Shown one piece after another: positions 34,568 through 44,254 of a stretch of 64,000 nucleotides of DNA. Within the stretch, counting starts at the first letter, position 1. Each line of letters opens with the position of its first letter. The notes beneath the pieces are model-generated. The model saw nothing but the letters and a program-made list of their open reading frames with translations. It searched no databases and was not told the DNA's origin. Position numbers and translations under genes: made by a program. This DNA is from Paraburkholderia humisilvae (GTDB taxonomy: Bacteria > Pseudomonadota > Gammaproteobacteria > Burkholderiales > Burkholderiaceae), in contig NZ_CADIKH010000021.1 of assembly GCF_902859855.1 (NCBI RefSeq), forward strand, positions 62,001 to 126,000, read 5' to 3'.

Positions 34568-35518
34568 ATGATTGATCAACATCGCAGTGATGGGCGAACG
34601 AGCGCCGATGGCGAAACGACGCGCCACGACGGGCATTCGCCGGGGGCGGTCAGGCTGCCGTTTGTACTCGTGCACGGCGGCTGGTGGGGCGCGTGGTCTT
34701 TCGAGCGGCTGATTCCTTTGCTGATGAGCTGGGGCCACGTTGCGCTTGCGCGCGATTTGCCGGGACACGGGCTCAATGCCCGATTCCCGTCGTCTTACCT
34801 GCGCCGTCCGATGGACACCGCATCTTTTCAAACTGAGCGATCACCGAATGCGCAGATCACCAGGGACGACCATGTCGATGCGATTATCGACGCGATCGAG
34901 TGTGTAAGCGGGTTCGGTCATGGCGAGGTCGTGCTGGTCGGACACAGTATGTCCGGGGCGTTGATATCGATGGTTGCCGAACGTGTTCCCGAACGGATCG
35001 CGAAGATCGTGTACCTCGCGGCATTTATGCCGAGGACCGGCATGGCGATGGCCGACTATATCGACGCGCCGGAAAACGCGGGCCAACTGGTGCCGCATCT
35101 GTTTAGAGGCGATCCGGCCGCGACGGGCGCTGCACGGATCGATCATCGTGCTGACGATGCGGCCTCGCGAGAGATGGGTCGGCGCGCGTTCTGCGGGGAC
35201 ATGAGTGAAGAAGACTATCGCGCCGTTGTCAATCTGACGACGCCCGATGAGGCGGTCGCACCGATGGCAACACCAGTCTGGATCACACCGGAACGATGGG
35301 GCAGTGTCGAGCGCCACTACATCATGTGCCTGCAAGACTATGCGCTTCGGCCTGCGCTGCAGACGCGCTTTATCGAGGAGGCCGATGCGCTTTTTCCCTA
35401 TCAGCCGACTGTCGTGCACTGTCTGGATGCAAGCCATGGCGTGGTCTTGTCGCAACCGGCAGCACTCGCGGAACTGCTGGTGAAAATTGCAACCGCTGGG
35501 CGCAGCGATGTCGTCTGA
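34568..35518 (+). CDS. Alpha/beta hydrolase (hydroxynitrile lyase/methylesterase-like)
   Basis: A 316-residue hydrolase from the ATG at 34568, preceded by AGGGG. The oxyanion loop reads FVLVHGGWWGAWSFERL, the nucleophile elbow GHSMSG has Ser127, and the catalytic His is in DASHGVVLSQP near residue 293; the HGGWxGAW loop is typical of the plant hydroxynitrile-lyase/salicylate-esterase-like group and their bacterial relatives. An N-terminal polar extension of about 28 residues precedes the fold. It is divergent from the AraC gene and convergent with the GMC oxidoreductase. The ester or lactone substrate is unknown. Confidence 0.88.
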   Translation: MIDQHRSDGRTSADGETTRHDGHSPGAVRLPFVLVHGGWWGAWSFERLIPLLMSWGHVALARDLPGHGLNARFPSSYLRRPMDTASFQTERSPNAQITRDDHVDAIIDAIECVSGFGHGEVVLVGHSMSGALISMVAERVPERIAKIVYLAAFMPRTGMAMADYIDAPENAGQLVPHLFRGDPAATGAARIDHRADDAASREMGRRAFCGDMSEEDYRAVVNLTTPDEAVAPMATPVWITPERWGSVERHYIMCLQDYALRPALQTRFIEEADALFPYQPTVVHCLDASHGVVLSQPAALAELLVKIATAGRSDVV

Positions 35519-35726
35519 CGCCGCCGTCGCGACGCAGTGGCGGCGCCGGACATGGGTGACGGTTGTGTCATAGGGGGTGTGTTTGAGAAGGCCTGATGGG
35601 TTTTCGGCGCGTTGGCCGGCACGGCGACCGCTTGCTTCGCTCCGTGGCCTGCTATGCGTTCCATCAAACGTCCAACGGATCGATTTATTCCGGTGACGTG
35701 TTCGACAAGCAAGACGCCGATACCCC

Positions 35727-37352
35727 CTACAACTGATGACGTAGCCTGATGGACATCGCAGCACGCTCCCCGATGACAACACACGGAGCCATCGTATTTC
35801 CAGTCGTTATGTTCCGCAAAACCGAACCGTCGGCGATGGTTAGACGGCTTATCCCATGGACCTGCAGCTTGCTGTTGACTACCGAATCAGGATCATTTCC
35901 CATCATCGCGGTGCAGGTCTGATGGCTTACGCTGGCGATGGAATCGCGCACAAATGCCTGGAGCGACGAACCCTCCAGATTCCCGGGCGTGACTTGCCGC
36001 TTAACAAACCGTTTGAGTGTCGGCGACTGGCTGATTTCATTGGCTAACTCGACCGCGCGGGTTAGCGCGGCAAGCTCTTCGGGCTCGGCGACCGGGTTGG
36101 CTTCGATGATGACCGGATGTTGCGGTCCGGCTCCGGTCAGACTGATGCGACCCGTCGATCGAGGCCTTGTGAGTACGGGCAATATCGTCCACGACTTGGG
36201 GGGAATCGCATATTGTCCCGCGATGTTCTCGCTCGCGAAAGGAAAGCCCAATTGCATCAGCTGGATATCCGGTGGTCCTTCCGCGACCGAACTGTGCACG
36301 AACGCGTTCGCCTGAACGATTGCCCCGTGCGGAAGATCTTCGGCCTCAACGGATTCGGGCGCTTCGCAGATGCAGCCGGCGACCATCCAATGGTCCTGGA
36401 AGTTTCGGCCGACGCCCTTTAGCTCTTCAATCACCGGAATGTTGAATTCGTGTAACTGGCTCGCGCCGCCAATTCCCGATTGCATCAGCACCTTTGGCGT
36501 GTGAATAGCGCCAAGGGAAAGCACGACCTCAAGCGACGCATTGAAGCGTCGCAGCTTTCCGTCCACGATGCACTCGACGCCGCTTGCCTGATTGCCGCTG
36601 AACAACACGCGCGTGACAAGCGCTCGGGTTAGAACCGTGACGTTCGGACGGTCCATCATCGGGTAAAGATAAGAACGGAATATGGACACCCTGCGTTGTT
36701 CCCGGATGCACACGTCCGCCATCGAAGCGCCCGTTGGCGCCTCCATGAGCGTACCGTTCTGACTCACAAACTCGGGGATGCCGCATGTTTTCGCGGCGGT
36801 GAGCCATGCATACGGAAGCGGTGAAAGAGCGGGCGCATGGGACACATGGACTAGCCCTCCAGTTCCCCGATACTGCCTGTCGGGCACCCCATGCCAATCC
36901 TCGATCTGTTTATAAATTTCGAGTACCGACGCGTAGCTCCAGTCCGGATCGCCGGTTTCGGCGGCTAACGTATCCCAATCGGCACGGTGTCCTCTGGACC
37001 AATGCATCGCATTGATGCTTGACCCGCCACCCAGAACTCGCCCCATATGCAGCGCGATCGGGCGATGATTCATCTGGGCGTTGCTGCGCGCGGTAAAAGC
37101 CCAGTCACGCGATGTCCCCAGGTTTTTAATCCAGGCTTCGGCCACTTCGATTTCAGGCACGTTATCCATTTCGCCCGCTTCGAGGACGAGCACCGTTGCG
37201 TCGGACTGCTCGGCCAGTCTTCGGGCAACGACGGACCCCGACGTGCCTGAACCACAGACAATAAAGTCATAGGTTGCTCGCGTATCAGCGGCCAGTCGGT
37301 TTTGGTTCTCAACCACCCGATCCTCGTGCCGGGAAACGTACTCTTCTAACAT
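35727..37352 (-). CDS. GMC family FAD-dependent alcohol oxidoreductase
   Basis: A 541-residue flavoprotein of the glucose-methanol-choline family. The FAD Rossmann motif reads VCGSGTSGSVVARRLAE (about residues 32-48); MGRVLGGGSSINAM (about 103-116) is PROSITE GMC signature 1, and GAIHTPKVLMQSGIG is signature 2. The active-site histidine lies in SVSHQTCTAMMG, and the second catalytic position is Asn in TTGNTMAP. It should oxidise a primary alcohol to an aldehyde with electrons passed to oxygen or a carrier. The aldehyde dehydrogenase upstream on the same strand (475 bases away) would carry the product to the acid. Confidence 0.9.
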   Translation of the reverse strand: MLEEYVSRHEDRVVENQNRLAADTRATYDFIVCGSGTSGSVVARRLAEQSDATVLVLEAGEMDNVPEIEVAEAWIKNLGTSRDWAFTARSNAQMNHRPIALHMGRVLGGGSSINAMHWSRGHRADWDTLAAETGDPDWSYASVLEIYKQIEDWHGVPDRQYRGTGGLVHVSHAPALSPLPYAWLTAAKTCGIPEFVSQNGTLMEAPTGASMADVCIREQRRVSIFRSYLYPMMDRPNVTVLTRALVTRVLFSGNQASGVECIVDGKLRRFNASLEVVLSLGAIHTPKVLMQSGIGGASQLHEFNIPVIEELKGVGRNFQDHWMVAGCICEAPESVEAEDLPHGAIVQANAFVHSSVAEGPPDIQLMQLGFPFASENIAGQYAIPPKSWTILPVLTRPRSTGRISLTGAGPQHPVIIEANPVAEPEELAALTRAVELANEISQSPTLKRFVKRQVTPGNLEGSSLQAFVRDSIASVSHQTCTAMMGNDPDSVVNSKLQVHGISRLTIADGSVLRNITTGNTMAPCVVIGERAAMSIRLRHQL

Positions 37353-37827
37353 GAAATTTAACCTTTTGCTTTGCTAAGGAATGGAGGTGTTCAACCGGGA
37401 GCTGAACAGAGCCATCGAGCGCTTAGGGAAACACGATGTGGACTCGTCGAAAGAACAGACTGCGAGGATGAGTTATTCCGGCAGTGTTAGCTAGCCGGAT
37501 TAAACATGCGGGAATGGAAAAGGTGGTTTATTAATTTCGAGCGCTTGGAGAATATATTAGCTATGCGAAAATTATTAAAAACATCTTCGACAGCACTGAA
37601 ATCGATTCGGTAAACAAATCGGCCAGAAATGCCGTTTGTCGATATTTACGTGGCATTCGCAACGATTGAGGGCAACACCGATGGGTGCCTACCTCATTCG
37701 AAGCGGGTTTGTTTTTCTTGTATTTTTCGAGGAAATCGGTCGAAGACCACTGCCCCCTCGGCGCATCGAGGCGATTGTCGAAGGGGCAGTGAGATGTGGT
37801 CAGGTCGTCATCGCCGCAGCCTGGCCT
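37353..37827. other. AT-rich intergenic region between GMC and aldehyde dehydrogenase genes
   Basis: The part 37480-37640 is markedly AT-rich and likely holds a separate promoter for the GMC gene. Short open frames here are not convincing. A 9-base inverted repeat close to the aldehyde dehydrogenase stop is listed separately. Confidence 0.4.
37748..37791 (-). terminator. Possible terminator after the aldehyde dehydrogenase gene
   Basis: Arms CACTGCCCC (37748-37756) and GGGGCAGTG (37783-37791) enclose a 26-base loop, 37 bases past the stop on the minus strand. No strong T tract follows, so a role as terminator is tentative. Confidence 0.3.
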
Positions 37828-39227
37828 CTAGCGTACCATCGAAATAATCTTCAACTGCGTGAACTCTTCGAGCCCCTGCTGCCCCAATTGCCAGCCCATG
37901 CCCGACTGCTTGGCCCCGCCAATCGGCACATCGAAACTCAGATTCATAAAGCAGTTGATCCACATCGTTCCGGTGTCGACCCTGCGGGCTATCTCGAACG
38001 CGCGTTCCGTATCCTTCGCCCATATGGTGCCGGCGAGCCCGTATTCCGTATCGTTGACTCGCTCTATCAGTTCATCGACATCATCGTATGCAAGCACGGG
38101 CAAGACCGGTCCAAACTGCTCTTCGCGCACGAGGCGCGCGTCATCAGGTAGATCCCGCACGATCGTCGGTGGAATGAAGTAACCTGGGCCGTCCAGTGGC
38201 GTACCGCCGGCAATAATGGTTCCCTGTCGCCGCGAGTCCTCGATCAGGTCCTTTACACGCTCATACTGAGCACGGTTCTGGATCGGACCCAACTGTGTGG
38301 AGGGCTCCATCCCGTTTCCCACTACCGCTTTCTTCGCTAACGCGGCAAGCGCGTCGCATAGCCGATCGTAAATTGCGCGTGGGGCATAGACGCGCTTTGC
38401 GGCGAAACAGATTTGACCGCTATTCGCCATCGCAGCCATGAACACCTTTGGTGCGACTTCGTCAATATTCACATCGTCCAGGACGATGGCGGCATCGTTG
38501 CCGCCGAGTTCAAGCGTCACGCGCTTGAGTGTGTTCGATGCGTTTTGAAGAACACGGACTCCGGTGCGGGTCGAACCGGTGAACGAGACTTTGGCGACAT
38601 CCGGATGGCATGTCAGTTTTTCGGCAAGATCGTTCCCGCAGGTGATGACGTTCAGCACGCCCCGTGGCAACACAGACGACGCAATCTCGCCGAGAAACAG
38701 CGTGGATAGCGGGGTTGTCGGTGCGGGTTTTGCGACCAGCGTGTTGCCGCTCAACAGGGCCGGGGCGATCTTCATCATCAGCAGCCATACCGGGGAATTC
38801 CACGGCGCGATGGCGACGACGACGCCAAGCGGCTCGCGTGTCTCGACGACATGCCCGGTTTCGTTATCGCGCAGTGTCTTGTGCGGCATCGCCAATGTCG
38901 AGTTATAGCGCAGAAAAGCAATGGATCGATCGATTTCCTGGCGGGACGCCACGAGCGGTTTGCCCTGTTCCCGCGTGAGCAACCTGGCCCACTCATCCGC
39001 GCGCTTGTCGAGTGCATCCGCGAGCGCATTGAGGTGAGCGCCGCGATCCGCAAATTGCGTTTTGCCCACGTGGGAAAGGCTGCTTTAGCCGTAGCAACAG
39101 CAAGATCGAGCTGCGCCTCGTTAGCGATCGGGCATTGTTCAAAGACCGCGCCCGTCGCTGGGTCCTCGACGCCGATGCTACTGAATCCCTCAACTGGCTT
39201 GCCGTCGATTGTCATTCTGTAGTACAT
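37828..39227 (-). pseudogene. NAD(P)-dependent aldehyde dehydrogenase with a single-base frameshift
   Basis: The 5' part from ATG 39227 (AAGGA about nine bases upstream) encodes MYYRMTIDGKPVEGF...LAVATAKAAFPTWAK and then runs out of frame; the rest, to 37828, encodes a complete aldehyde dehydrogenase core in a neighbouring frame, starting near TQFADRGAHLNAL. The join is at a run of four T's on the plus strand (39060-39063); one more T would restore a 466-residue protein, the normal family length. The core keeps PWNSPVW, FTGSTRTG, catalytic Glu in ELGGND and Cys in NSGQICFAAKRV. It should oxidise an aldehyde, perhaps the product of the nearby GMC enzyme. A homopolymer-length sequencing error is as likely as real inactivation. 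Confidence 0.85.
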
Positions 39228-39264
39228 GACGATTCCTTCAAAGAAATTAATGTCGGCGTGAGAG

Positions 39265-39286
39265 CGGCTTAATGTTTTATAAGCCG
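39265..39286. promoter_or_regulatory. Inverted repeat upstream of the aldehyde dehydrogenase
   Basis: CGGCTTA (39265-39271) and TAAGCCG (39280-39286) with an 8-base AT-rich spacer, 38-59 bases before the start codon. Position suits an operator in the 5' leader or promoter; a hairpin in the mRNA is the alternative. Confidence 0.45.
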
Positions 39287-39359
39287 TCTACTCTTTACAC
39301 GGCGCTGATTTATTAGCAAATGACCGTGGCTATGCAGTATGCATTAATCCGTTTGGTTT

Positions 39360-39377
39360 ACCATTCAGGTGAATGGT
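39360..39377. promoter_or_regulatory. 18-base dyad, candidate operator
   Basis: ACCATTCA (39360-39367), GG, TGAATGGT (39370-39377): a perfect 8-base inverted repeat with a 2-base centre, about 140 bases upstream of the aldehyde dehydrogenase start. The compact form suits a dimeric TetR-, GntR- or MarR-like repressor; no such gene is adjacent. Confidence 0.5.
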
Positions 39378-39604
39378 CATCAGCATTCCAACTGCATTAT
39401 CAATGGCAATATCGGGGGAGATGGACCGCAACGTGCCGTGCGCTTAATCGGAGAGCGCAATTACAAAGACGGTTGAGAATAGGCGGACGCTGCGGTGCTT
39501 ATGCGGGTGAGTGGCGGCGCATTTGAGCTCGGGCGACAAACGCGCGGCAGTTTGACGGCAACGTCAATCGATTGACGCGAAGTCAGTTGTCTGTTGTTGC
39601 CTCG

Positions 39605-40249
39605 TCAAAGTGCGGGGCGTTTCAGTTCAACCCATCGCTGCACGGAAGGTCGTTCCCACTGTCTCGCAGCGTAGTTCACCAGCGGTGTCGGCACTGAATC
39701 GCCATTCAGGATGAGGCGATTAAGCATTAACGCCAGATCCGTATCGGCGATGCACCATGTCCCAAAGAGATTGGATGCGTCACGAGGCAGCAGAGCCTCG
39801 GCTGCATAAAACAGCTTCCGGACCGCTACATCGGCCGCTGGGGTGAGCGGTGCTCCGCGCGCCCCATAGAACACAACCTCAGTTGAACGCTCCTGTCTGA
39901 TGGGTAGCAGGTCGCTGCGCAGCCAGGCCTGGACCTGGCGTGCCCGCGCGCGAAGCGTTTTTTCTTGTGGATACACCGACGTTTCGGGAAATGCGTCGTC
40001 GAGATATTCGGTGATTGCCGACGACTCCGACAACGCGAAGTCGCCGTGCACCAGCGTGGGCACGCGCTGTGTCAACGACCTGGCCGCATAGTGTGCCTCA
40101 CGATTTTCCTCGCGATTGAGGTCTACTACTGAAAGCTCAAACGGCAATCGCTTCTCGTGAAGAGCGACGAAAACCGACATCGCGTAGGGGCTTGCATACT
40201 GCGCATCGACATATAAAAGAAGGCTATGTTCGGGCAAAGTATTCTCCAT
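39605..40249 (-). CDS. Glutathione S-transferase
   Basis: A 214-residue GST. The N-terminal thioredoxin-like domain (about 1-90) has YASPYAMSVFVALHEKRLPFEL, the cis-Pro element QRVPTLV and the glutathione-binding SESSAITEYLDD; the helical C-terminal domain follows (about 95-205). The general form resembles YfcF-type GSTs. It conjugates or reduces with glutathione and would fit detoxification of reactive aldehydes or electrophiles made by neighbouring oxidases. Start at 40249. It is transcribed on the same strand as the aldehyde dehydrogenase, 377 bases apart, so probably separately. Confidence 0.88.
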   Translation of the reverse strand: MENTLPEHSLLLYVDAQYASPYAMSVFVALHEKRLPFELSVVDLNREENREAHYAARSLTQRVPTLVHGDFALSESSAITEYLDDAFPETSVYPQEKTLRARARQVQAWLRSDLLPIRQERSTEVVFYGARGAPLTPAADVAVRKLFYAAEALLPRDASNLFGTWCIADTDLALMLNRLILNGDSVPTPLVNYAARQWERPSVQRWVELKRPAL

Positions 40250-40303
40250 CGCGGCATGGGTTATGCAAAGCCACGATGATATACGGTGACGGTCGAAGCC
40301 CCT

Positions 40304-42535
40304 CTATACATAACGCCGCTGCACGCCCGGCATCACCTTATCAAGCGTAATCGGCAAATCCCGCACGCGTACACCTGTTGCGTGATAAACCGCATTGGCA
40401 ATCGCCGCCGGCACACCGGTAATGCCAATCTCGCCGATGCCCCGCACGCCGAGCGAACTGATATGCGGATCGGGTTCATCCAGCATGACGACGTCGAGCG
40501 CATTCACATCCGCGTTAACCGGCACGTGATACTCCGCCAGATTCGCGTTCGTGATGCGTCCCTCGCGCGGATCGAGCGTAGTCTCTTCCTCGAGCGCCGC
40601 GCCAATGCCCCAGACGATGCCGCCCATCATCTGGCTACGCGCAGTCTTCTGATTGAGCACGCGGCCGATGTCGTACACCGCGGTGACCCGTTCGACGCGG
40701 ATCGTCCCAAGATCCGCATCGACATGCACTTCCACGAACACCGCTCCGAACGAATGAAACGAGTATCGCTGCCGCTCATCGCCGGATTTGACGCTGGCGG
40801 TTGCCTCGATCGGCTGGCCACCCGCGCGCGCAAGCACCGCGGCGGCCGGGTCGCGTTTGGCCGGGTCCTTACGGCTGATCACCCAGCCTTTCTCAACGGT
40901 GACGTCAGCGACATCCGTGCCGAATACTGGCGATGCGTGGTCCGCAAGGGCCAGCTCGATCAGCTTGTCGCGCACCTGCGTCGCGGCGTCGCGCACGGCA
41001 GGCGACACGCTCGCGGCCGAGCGCGAGCCGCCCGAGCCGGGCGCGTTCGGCAACGTCGAATCGCCAAGCGCGAAGCGAATATTCTGCGTCTCGAAGCCCA
41101 TCGCGTCGGCGGCCACTTGCGTCATCACCGTGTAGGTGCCGGTGCCGATATCCTGCGTGCCGGATGCGACGAACGCGCTGCCGTCCGGCAGGATGCGCGC
41201 GATCGCCGCTGCTTCGCTGCGGTTCGCCGGATAAGTCGCGGTCGCCATGCCCATGCCGATCAGCGTATGACCCGAGCGCATCGAGCGTGGCGCGGGACTG
41301 CGGCGCGACCAGCCGAAGCGCTCCGCGCCGATCTGATAACACTTGCGCAACGCTTTACTCGACCATGGTTTGCTATCCGAAGGATCGACCTCAGCATAGT
41401 TCTTAAGACGCAGTTCGAGCGGGTCCATCTGCAATTCGGCGGCGAGTTCGTCCATTGCCGATTCGAGCGCAAACGAGCCGGTCGTCTCGCCAGGGGCGCG
41501 CATAAAGGTCGGCGTCCCGACGTTCAGCTGGACGAGACGATGTGTCGTCACCTGGTTCGGCACGGCGTACAGCATCCGCGAGACCATGCAGCAGGTCTCG
41601 GTCCAGTCTTCGATCATCGACGTGTTCGAAATGCTGTCGTGACGCATCGCAGTCAGCGTGCCGTCCCGCTTCGCGGCGAGCACGAAGTGCTGTTCGGTGC
41701 GCGGGCGCCCGCCGACCGGGCCGAACATCTGCGGCCGCTCGAGGGAAAGCCGTACCGGGCGGCCAGTTTGCCGCGCCGCCATCGCGCACAGTGTGACGTG
41801 CGACCACGATGAGCCCTTGCAACCAAAGCCGCCGCCGATAAACGGTGAAATCACGCGCACGTTGTCAGGCGGTATGCCGAGCGCCTTGGCGACCGCGACC
41901 TTTGCGCCGGTCACGCCTTGCGTCGAGTCGTACAGCGTCAGATGCGGACCGTCCCAGACCGCCATCGTCGCGTGCGGCTCCATCGGGTTGTGGGTTTCCA
42001 TCGGCGTCGTATACACGGCGTCGATGCGTACCGGGCCGTCGCGCACACCCGCGTCGAAGTTGCCACGCTGTGTATCGGTCTGGCGGCCTTGCGGATTGTC
42101 CGGCGCATGCATGCGTGCTTTCGCCTGCGTGAAGTCGAGCGCCGCCGCCTGGCTTTGATAAGCGATGCGTAACTGGTGCGCGGCATCGGTCGCGTGTTCG
42201 AGCGTGTCGGCGACGACCACCGCGACCGGCTCGTTGTTGTAATGCACCTGATTGTCCTGCAAGAGCGAAAGGCGTCGGCCAGCAGGCGGCGCAAAGCCCG
42301 CCTGGCCGTTTTGCGGCAGACGTGGCGCGTTCCGGTACGTCATCACGAGCAACACGCCGGGCAGCGCCTGCGCGCGGCTCGTGTCGATCGACGAGATCGT
42401 GCCGTTCGCGATCGTGCTCGTCACCAGCACCGCATGCGCCAGTCTCGCCTCCGGAAATTCGGCCGCATAACGTGCTTCACCGGTTACTTTCAATATGCCG
42501 TCAGTGCGGTCAAGCGGGTAGCCGATCATGTTCAT
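40304..42535 (-). CDS. paoC: Aldehyde oxidoreductase molybdenum-binding subunit
   Basis: A 743-residue large subunit of the xanthine-oxidase family. It contains the aldehyde-oxidase N-terminal domain (about 1-125) and the molybdopterin-binding domains; landmarks are FIGGGFGCKG, MRAPGETTGSFALESAMDELA and, near the C-terminus, RGIGEIGITGVPAA, where the Glu activates water at molybdenum. E. coli PaoC is the cytosine-dinucleotide Mo subunit of a periplasmic aromatic/aliphatic aldehyde oxidoreductase. The start overlaps the end of paoB by four bases. It is the last gene of a three-gene paoABC-type operon. Confidence 0.92.
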   Translation of the reverse strand: MNMIGYPLDRTDGILKVTGEARYAAEFPEARLAHAVLVTSTIANGTISSIDTSRAQALPGVLLVMTYRNAPRLPQNGQAGFAPPAGRRLSLLQDNQVHYNNEPVAVVVADTLEHATDAAHQLRIAYQSQAAALDFTQAKARMHAPDNPQGRQTDTQRGNFDAGVRDGPVRIDAVYTTPMETHNPMEPHATMAVWDGPHLTLYDSTQGVTGAKVAVAKALGIPPDNVRVISPFIGGGFGCKGSSWSHVTLCAMAARQTGRPVRLSLERPQMFGPVGGRPRTEQHFVLAAKRDGTLTAMRHDSISNTSMIEDWTETCCMVSRMLYAVPNQVTTHRLVQLNVGTPTFMRAPGETTGSFALESAMDELAAELQMDPLELRLKNYAEVDPSDSKPWSSKALRKCYQIGAERFGWSRRSPAPRSMRSGHTLIGMGMATATYPANRSEAAAIARILPDGSAFVASGTQDIGTGTYTVMTQVAADAMGFETQNIRFALGDSTLPNAPGSGGSRSAASVSPAVRDAATQVRDKLIELALADHASPVFGTDVADVTVEKGWVISRKDPAKRDPAAAVLARAGGQPIEATASVKSGDERQRYSFHSFGAVFVEVHVDADLGTIRVERVTAVYDIGRVLNQKTARSQMMGGIVWGIGAALEEETTLDPREGRITNANLAEYHVPVNADVNALDVVMLDEPDPHISSLGVRGIGEIGITGVPAAIANAVYHATGVRVRDLPITLDKVMPGVQRRYV

Positions 42536-43533
42536 GCGAACCCTCCGGTGCGGCCCGCCGCCTGGTTGACCGCCCGCACGATCGTGCGCTGCGCCAGTTC
42601 GACCTTGAACGCGTTATCGCGCTGCGGACGCGCGTCGCTCACCGCGGAGCTTGCCGCTTCCCGCAGATTGGCGTCGGTCAGCGCATGGCCGGTTAGCATC
42701 CGTTCGGCCGCGATGGCCCGCCACGGTTTGTGCGCAACGCCGCCGAGCGCGATGCGCGCGCTCCTGACCGTGCTGCCCTCCATCTGCAACGCGGCAGCCA
42801 CCGATACCAGCGCGAACGCGTAGCTCGCGCGGTCACGCACTTTCAGGTAGTGCGCATGCTCGCTAAAGAGCGGCGGCGGCAGATCGACCGCGGTGATCAG
42901 TTCCGCCATTTGCAGCGTGGTGTCGATATCCGGACGATCACCCGGCAGACGATGAAACTCGCCGATGGGCACCGCGCGCTCGCCGTTCGGGCCGTGCACG
43001 CGCACCACGGCGTCGAGGGCCGCGAGTGCGACGTTCATGTCGGATGGGTTCACCGCGATGCATTGTGAACTCGCGCCGAAGATCGCGTGCGTGCGGTTCA
43101 GTCCTTCGATGGCCGCGCATCCGCTACCGGGCAAGCGTTTGTTGCATTGCGCGAAGGCCGTGTCGTAGAAGTACGGGCAGCGCGTGCGCTGCATCAGATT
43201 GCCGCCGACGGTCGCCATATTGCGCAATTGCGGCGACGCGCCCGCAAGAAATGCTTGCGAAAGCAACGGATACCGTTCGCGTATCAGCGCATGATTGGCC
43301 GCGTCGCTATTGCGCACCAGCGCGCCGATGCGCAGCCCGCCATCGGGCAGTGTTGCGATGGTGTCGAGTCCGCCGATGCGGGTGATATCGACCAACCGGA
43401 CAGGGCGCGTGACGCCGCCTTTCATCAGATCGAGCAGATTGGTGCCGCCGCCGATATACATCGAGCCCGGCTGCTGCGCCGAGCGTAATGCGCCGTTGAG
43501 GTCGGCGGCGCGTTCGTAAGAGATCGGGTCCAT
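42532..43533 (-). CDS. paoB: Aldehyde oxidoreductase FAD-binding subunit
   Basis: A 333-residue FAD subunit. IGGGTNLLDLMKGG (about residues 27-40) binds FAD, and ATVGGNLMQRTRCPYFYDT continues with a Cys-rich insertion (CPYF...CNKRLPGSGC), the extra segment that carries a [4Fe-4S] cluster in PaoB and related 4-hydroxybenzoyl-CoA-reductase-type subunits. It moves electrons from the iron-sulfur subunit. It overlaps paoC by four bases and lies 13 bases after paoA. Intact. Confidence 0.92.
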   Translation of the reverse strand: MDPISYERAADLNGALRSAQQPGSMYIGGGTNLLDLMKGGVTRPVRLVDITRIGGLDTIATLPDGGLRIGALVRNSDAANHALIRERYPLLSQAFLAGASPQLRNMATVGGNLMQRTRCPYFYDTAFAQCNKRLPGSGCAAIEGLNRTHAIFGASSQCIAVNPSDMNVALAALDAVVRVHGPNGERAVPIGEFHRLPGDRPDIDTTLQMAELITAVDLPPPLFSEHAHYLKVRDRASYAFALVSVAAALQMEGSTVRSARIALGGVAHKPWRAIAAERMLTGHALTDANLREAASSAVSDARPQRDNAFKVELAQRTIVRAVNQAAGRTGGFA

Positions 43534-43546
43534 GATCGGCGCTCCT

Positions 43547-44254
43547 TTACGCGTTGCCGCCAGTGTGCGCCGCGCGTACGGCCGCGACGATATTCACGTA
43601 TGCGCCACAGCGACAGATATTGCCGCTCATGCGCTCGCGGATTTCCTCGTCAGTCAATTGTGGCGGGCGGCGTCGCACGTCCGCGGTGACGGTGCTTACC
43701 GTGCCCGCGCTGAACTCGCTGAGCAGCGCGGTGGCCGAACACAGCTGACCAGGCGTGCAGTAGCCGCACTGAAATGCATCGTGCTCGATAAACGCACGCT
43801 GCATCGGGCTTAACGTGCCGTTTTGCGCGAGGCCTTCGACGGTCGTGATCGTCTCGCCTTCGTGCATCACCGCGAGCGTCAGGCAAGCGTTGATGCGCCG
43901 GCCATTCGCCAGCACCGTGCACGCGCCGCATTGCCCACGGTCGCACCCTTTCTTGGTGCCCATCAGGCCGGCGTATTCGCGTAACGCATCGAGTAGCGTG
44001 ACGCGCGGTTCGAGCTGCAGCGTGTATTCGCGGCCGTTGATCATGAGCTTGACCGGACGTGCGGGCGCAGGCGCGGGCTGAAACGCGGTTGCCGCGTCCG
44101 GTGGCGCCGGTTGCGTCTGTGCCTGCAGGTGCGGCGCGACGCCGACGGTCGCGGCCGCCGCCGCCGATTGCAGGAAGCGGCGGCGCGACGGTTGGGCAGG
44201 GGATGTCTCACCGGCGTCGTCGCAAACTTCTTCGTGTGCGTGATCCTTCAACAT
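43547..44254 (-). CDS. paoA: Aldehyde oxidoreductase [2Fe-2S] subunit with Tat signal
   Basis: A 235-residue small subunit. A twin-arginine signal (SRRRFLQS, residues about 23-30, then a hydrophobic Ala-rich stretch) should export the folded complex to the periplasm. Then comes a Pro/Ala linker, a plant-type ferredoxin domain (GCDRGQCGACTV...NAC) and the helical second [2Fe-2S] domain (CGYCTPGQ, ICRCGAYVN). First gene of the paoABC operon. E. coli PaoABC detoxifies aromatic aldehydes; that role is likely here given neighbouring aldehyde genes. Confidence 0.93.
   Translation of the reverse strand: MLKDHAHEEVCDDAGETSPAQPSRRRFLQSAAAAATVGVAPHLQAQTQPAPPDAATAFQPAPAPARPVKLMINGREYTLQLEPRVTLLDALREYAGLMGTKKGCDRGQCGACTVLANGRRINACLTLAVMHEGETITTVEGLAQNGTLSPMQRAFIEHDAFQCGYCTPGQLCSATALLSEFSAGTVSTVTADVRRRPPQLTDEEIRERMSGNICRCGAYVNIVAAVRAAHTGGNA

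Larger units (their letters stand above)
39228..39604. other. Intergenic region with two dyads, upstream of the aldehyde dehydrogenase gene
   Basis: AT-rich DNA holding the aldehyde dehydrogenase promoter. Two dyads are listed separately. No gene seen. Confidence 0.45.

Noticed and set aside
40286..41812. 508-codon plus-strand frame opposite paoC
   Set aside because: Antisense shadow of a well-supported molybdenum subunit.
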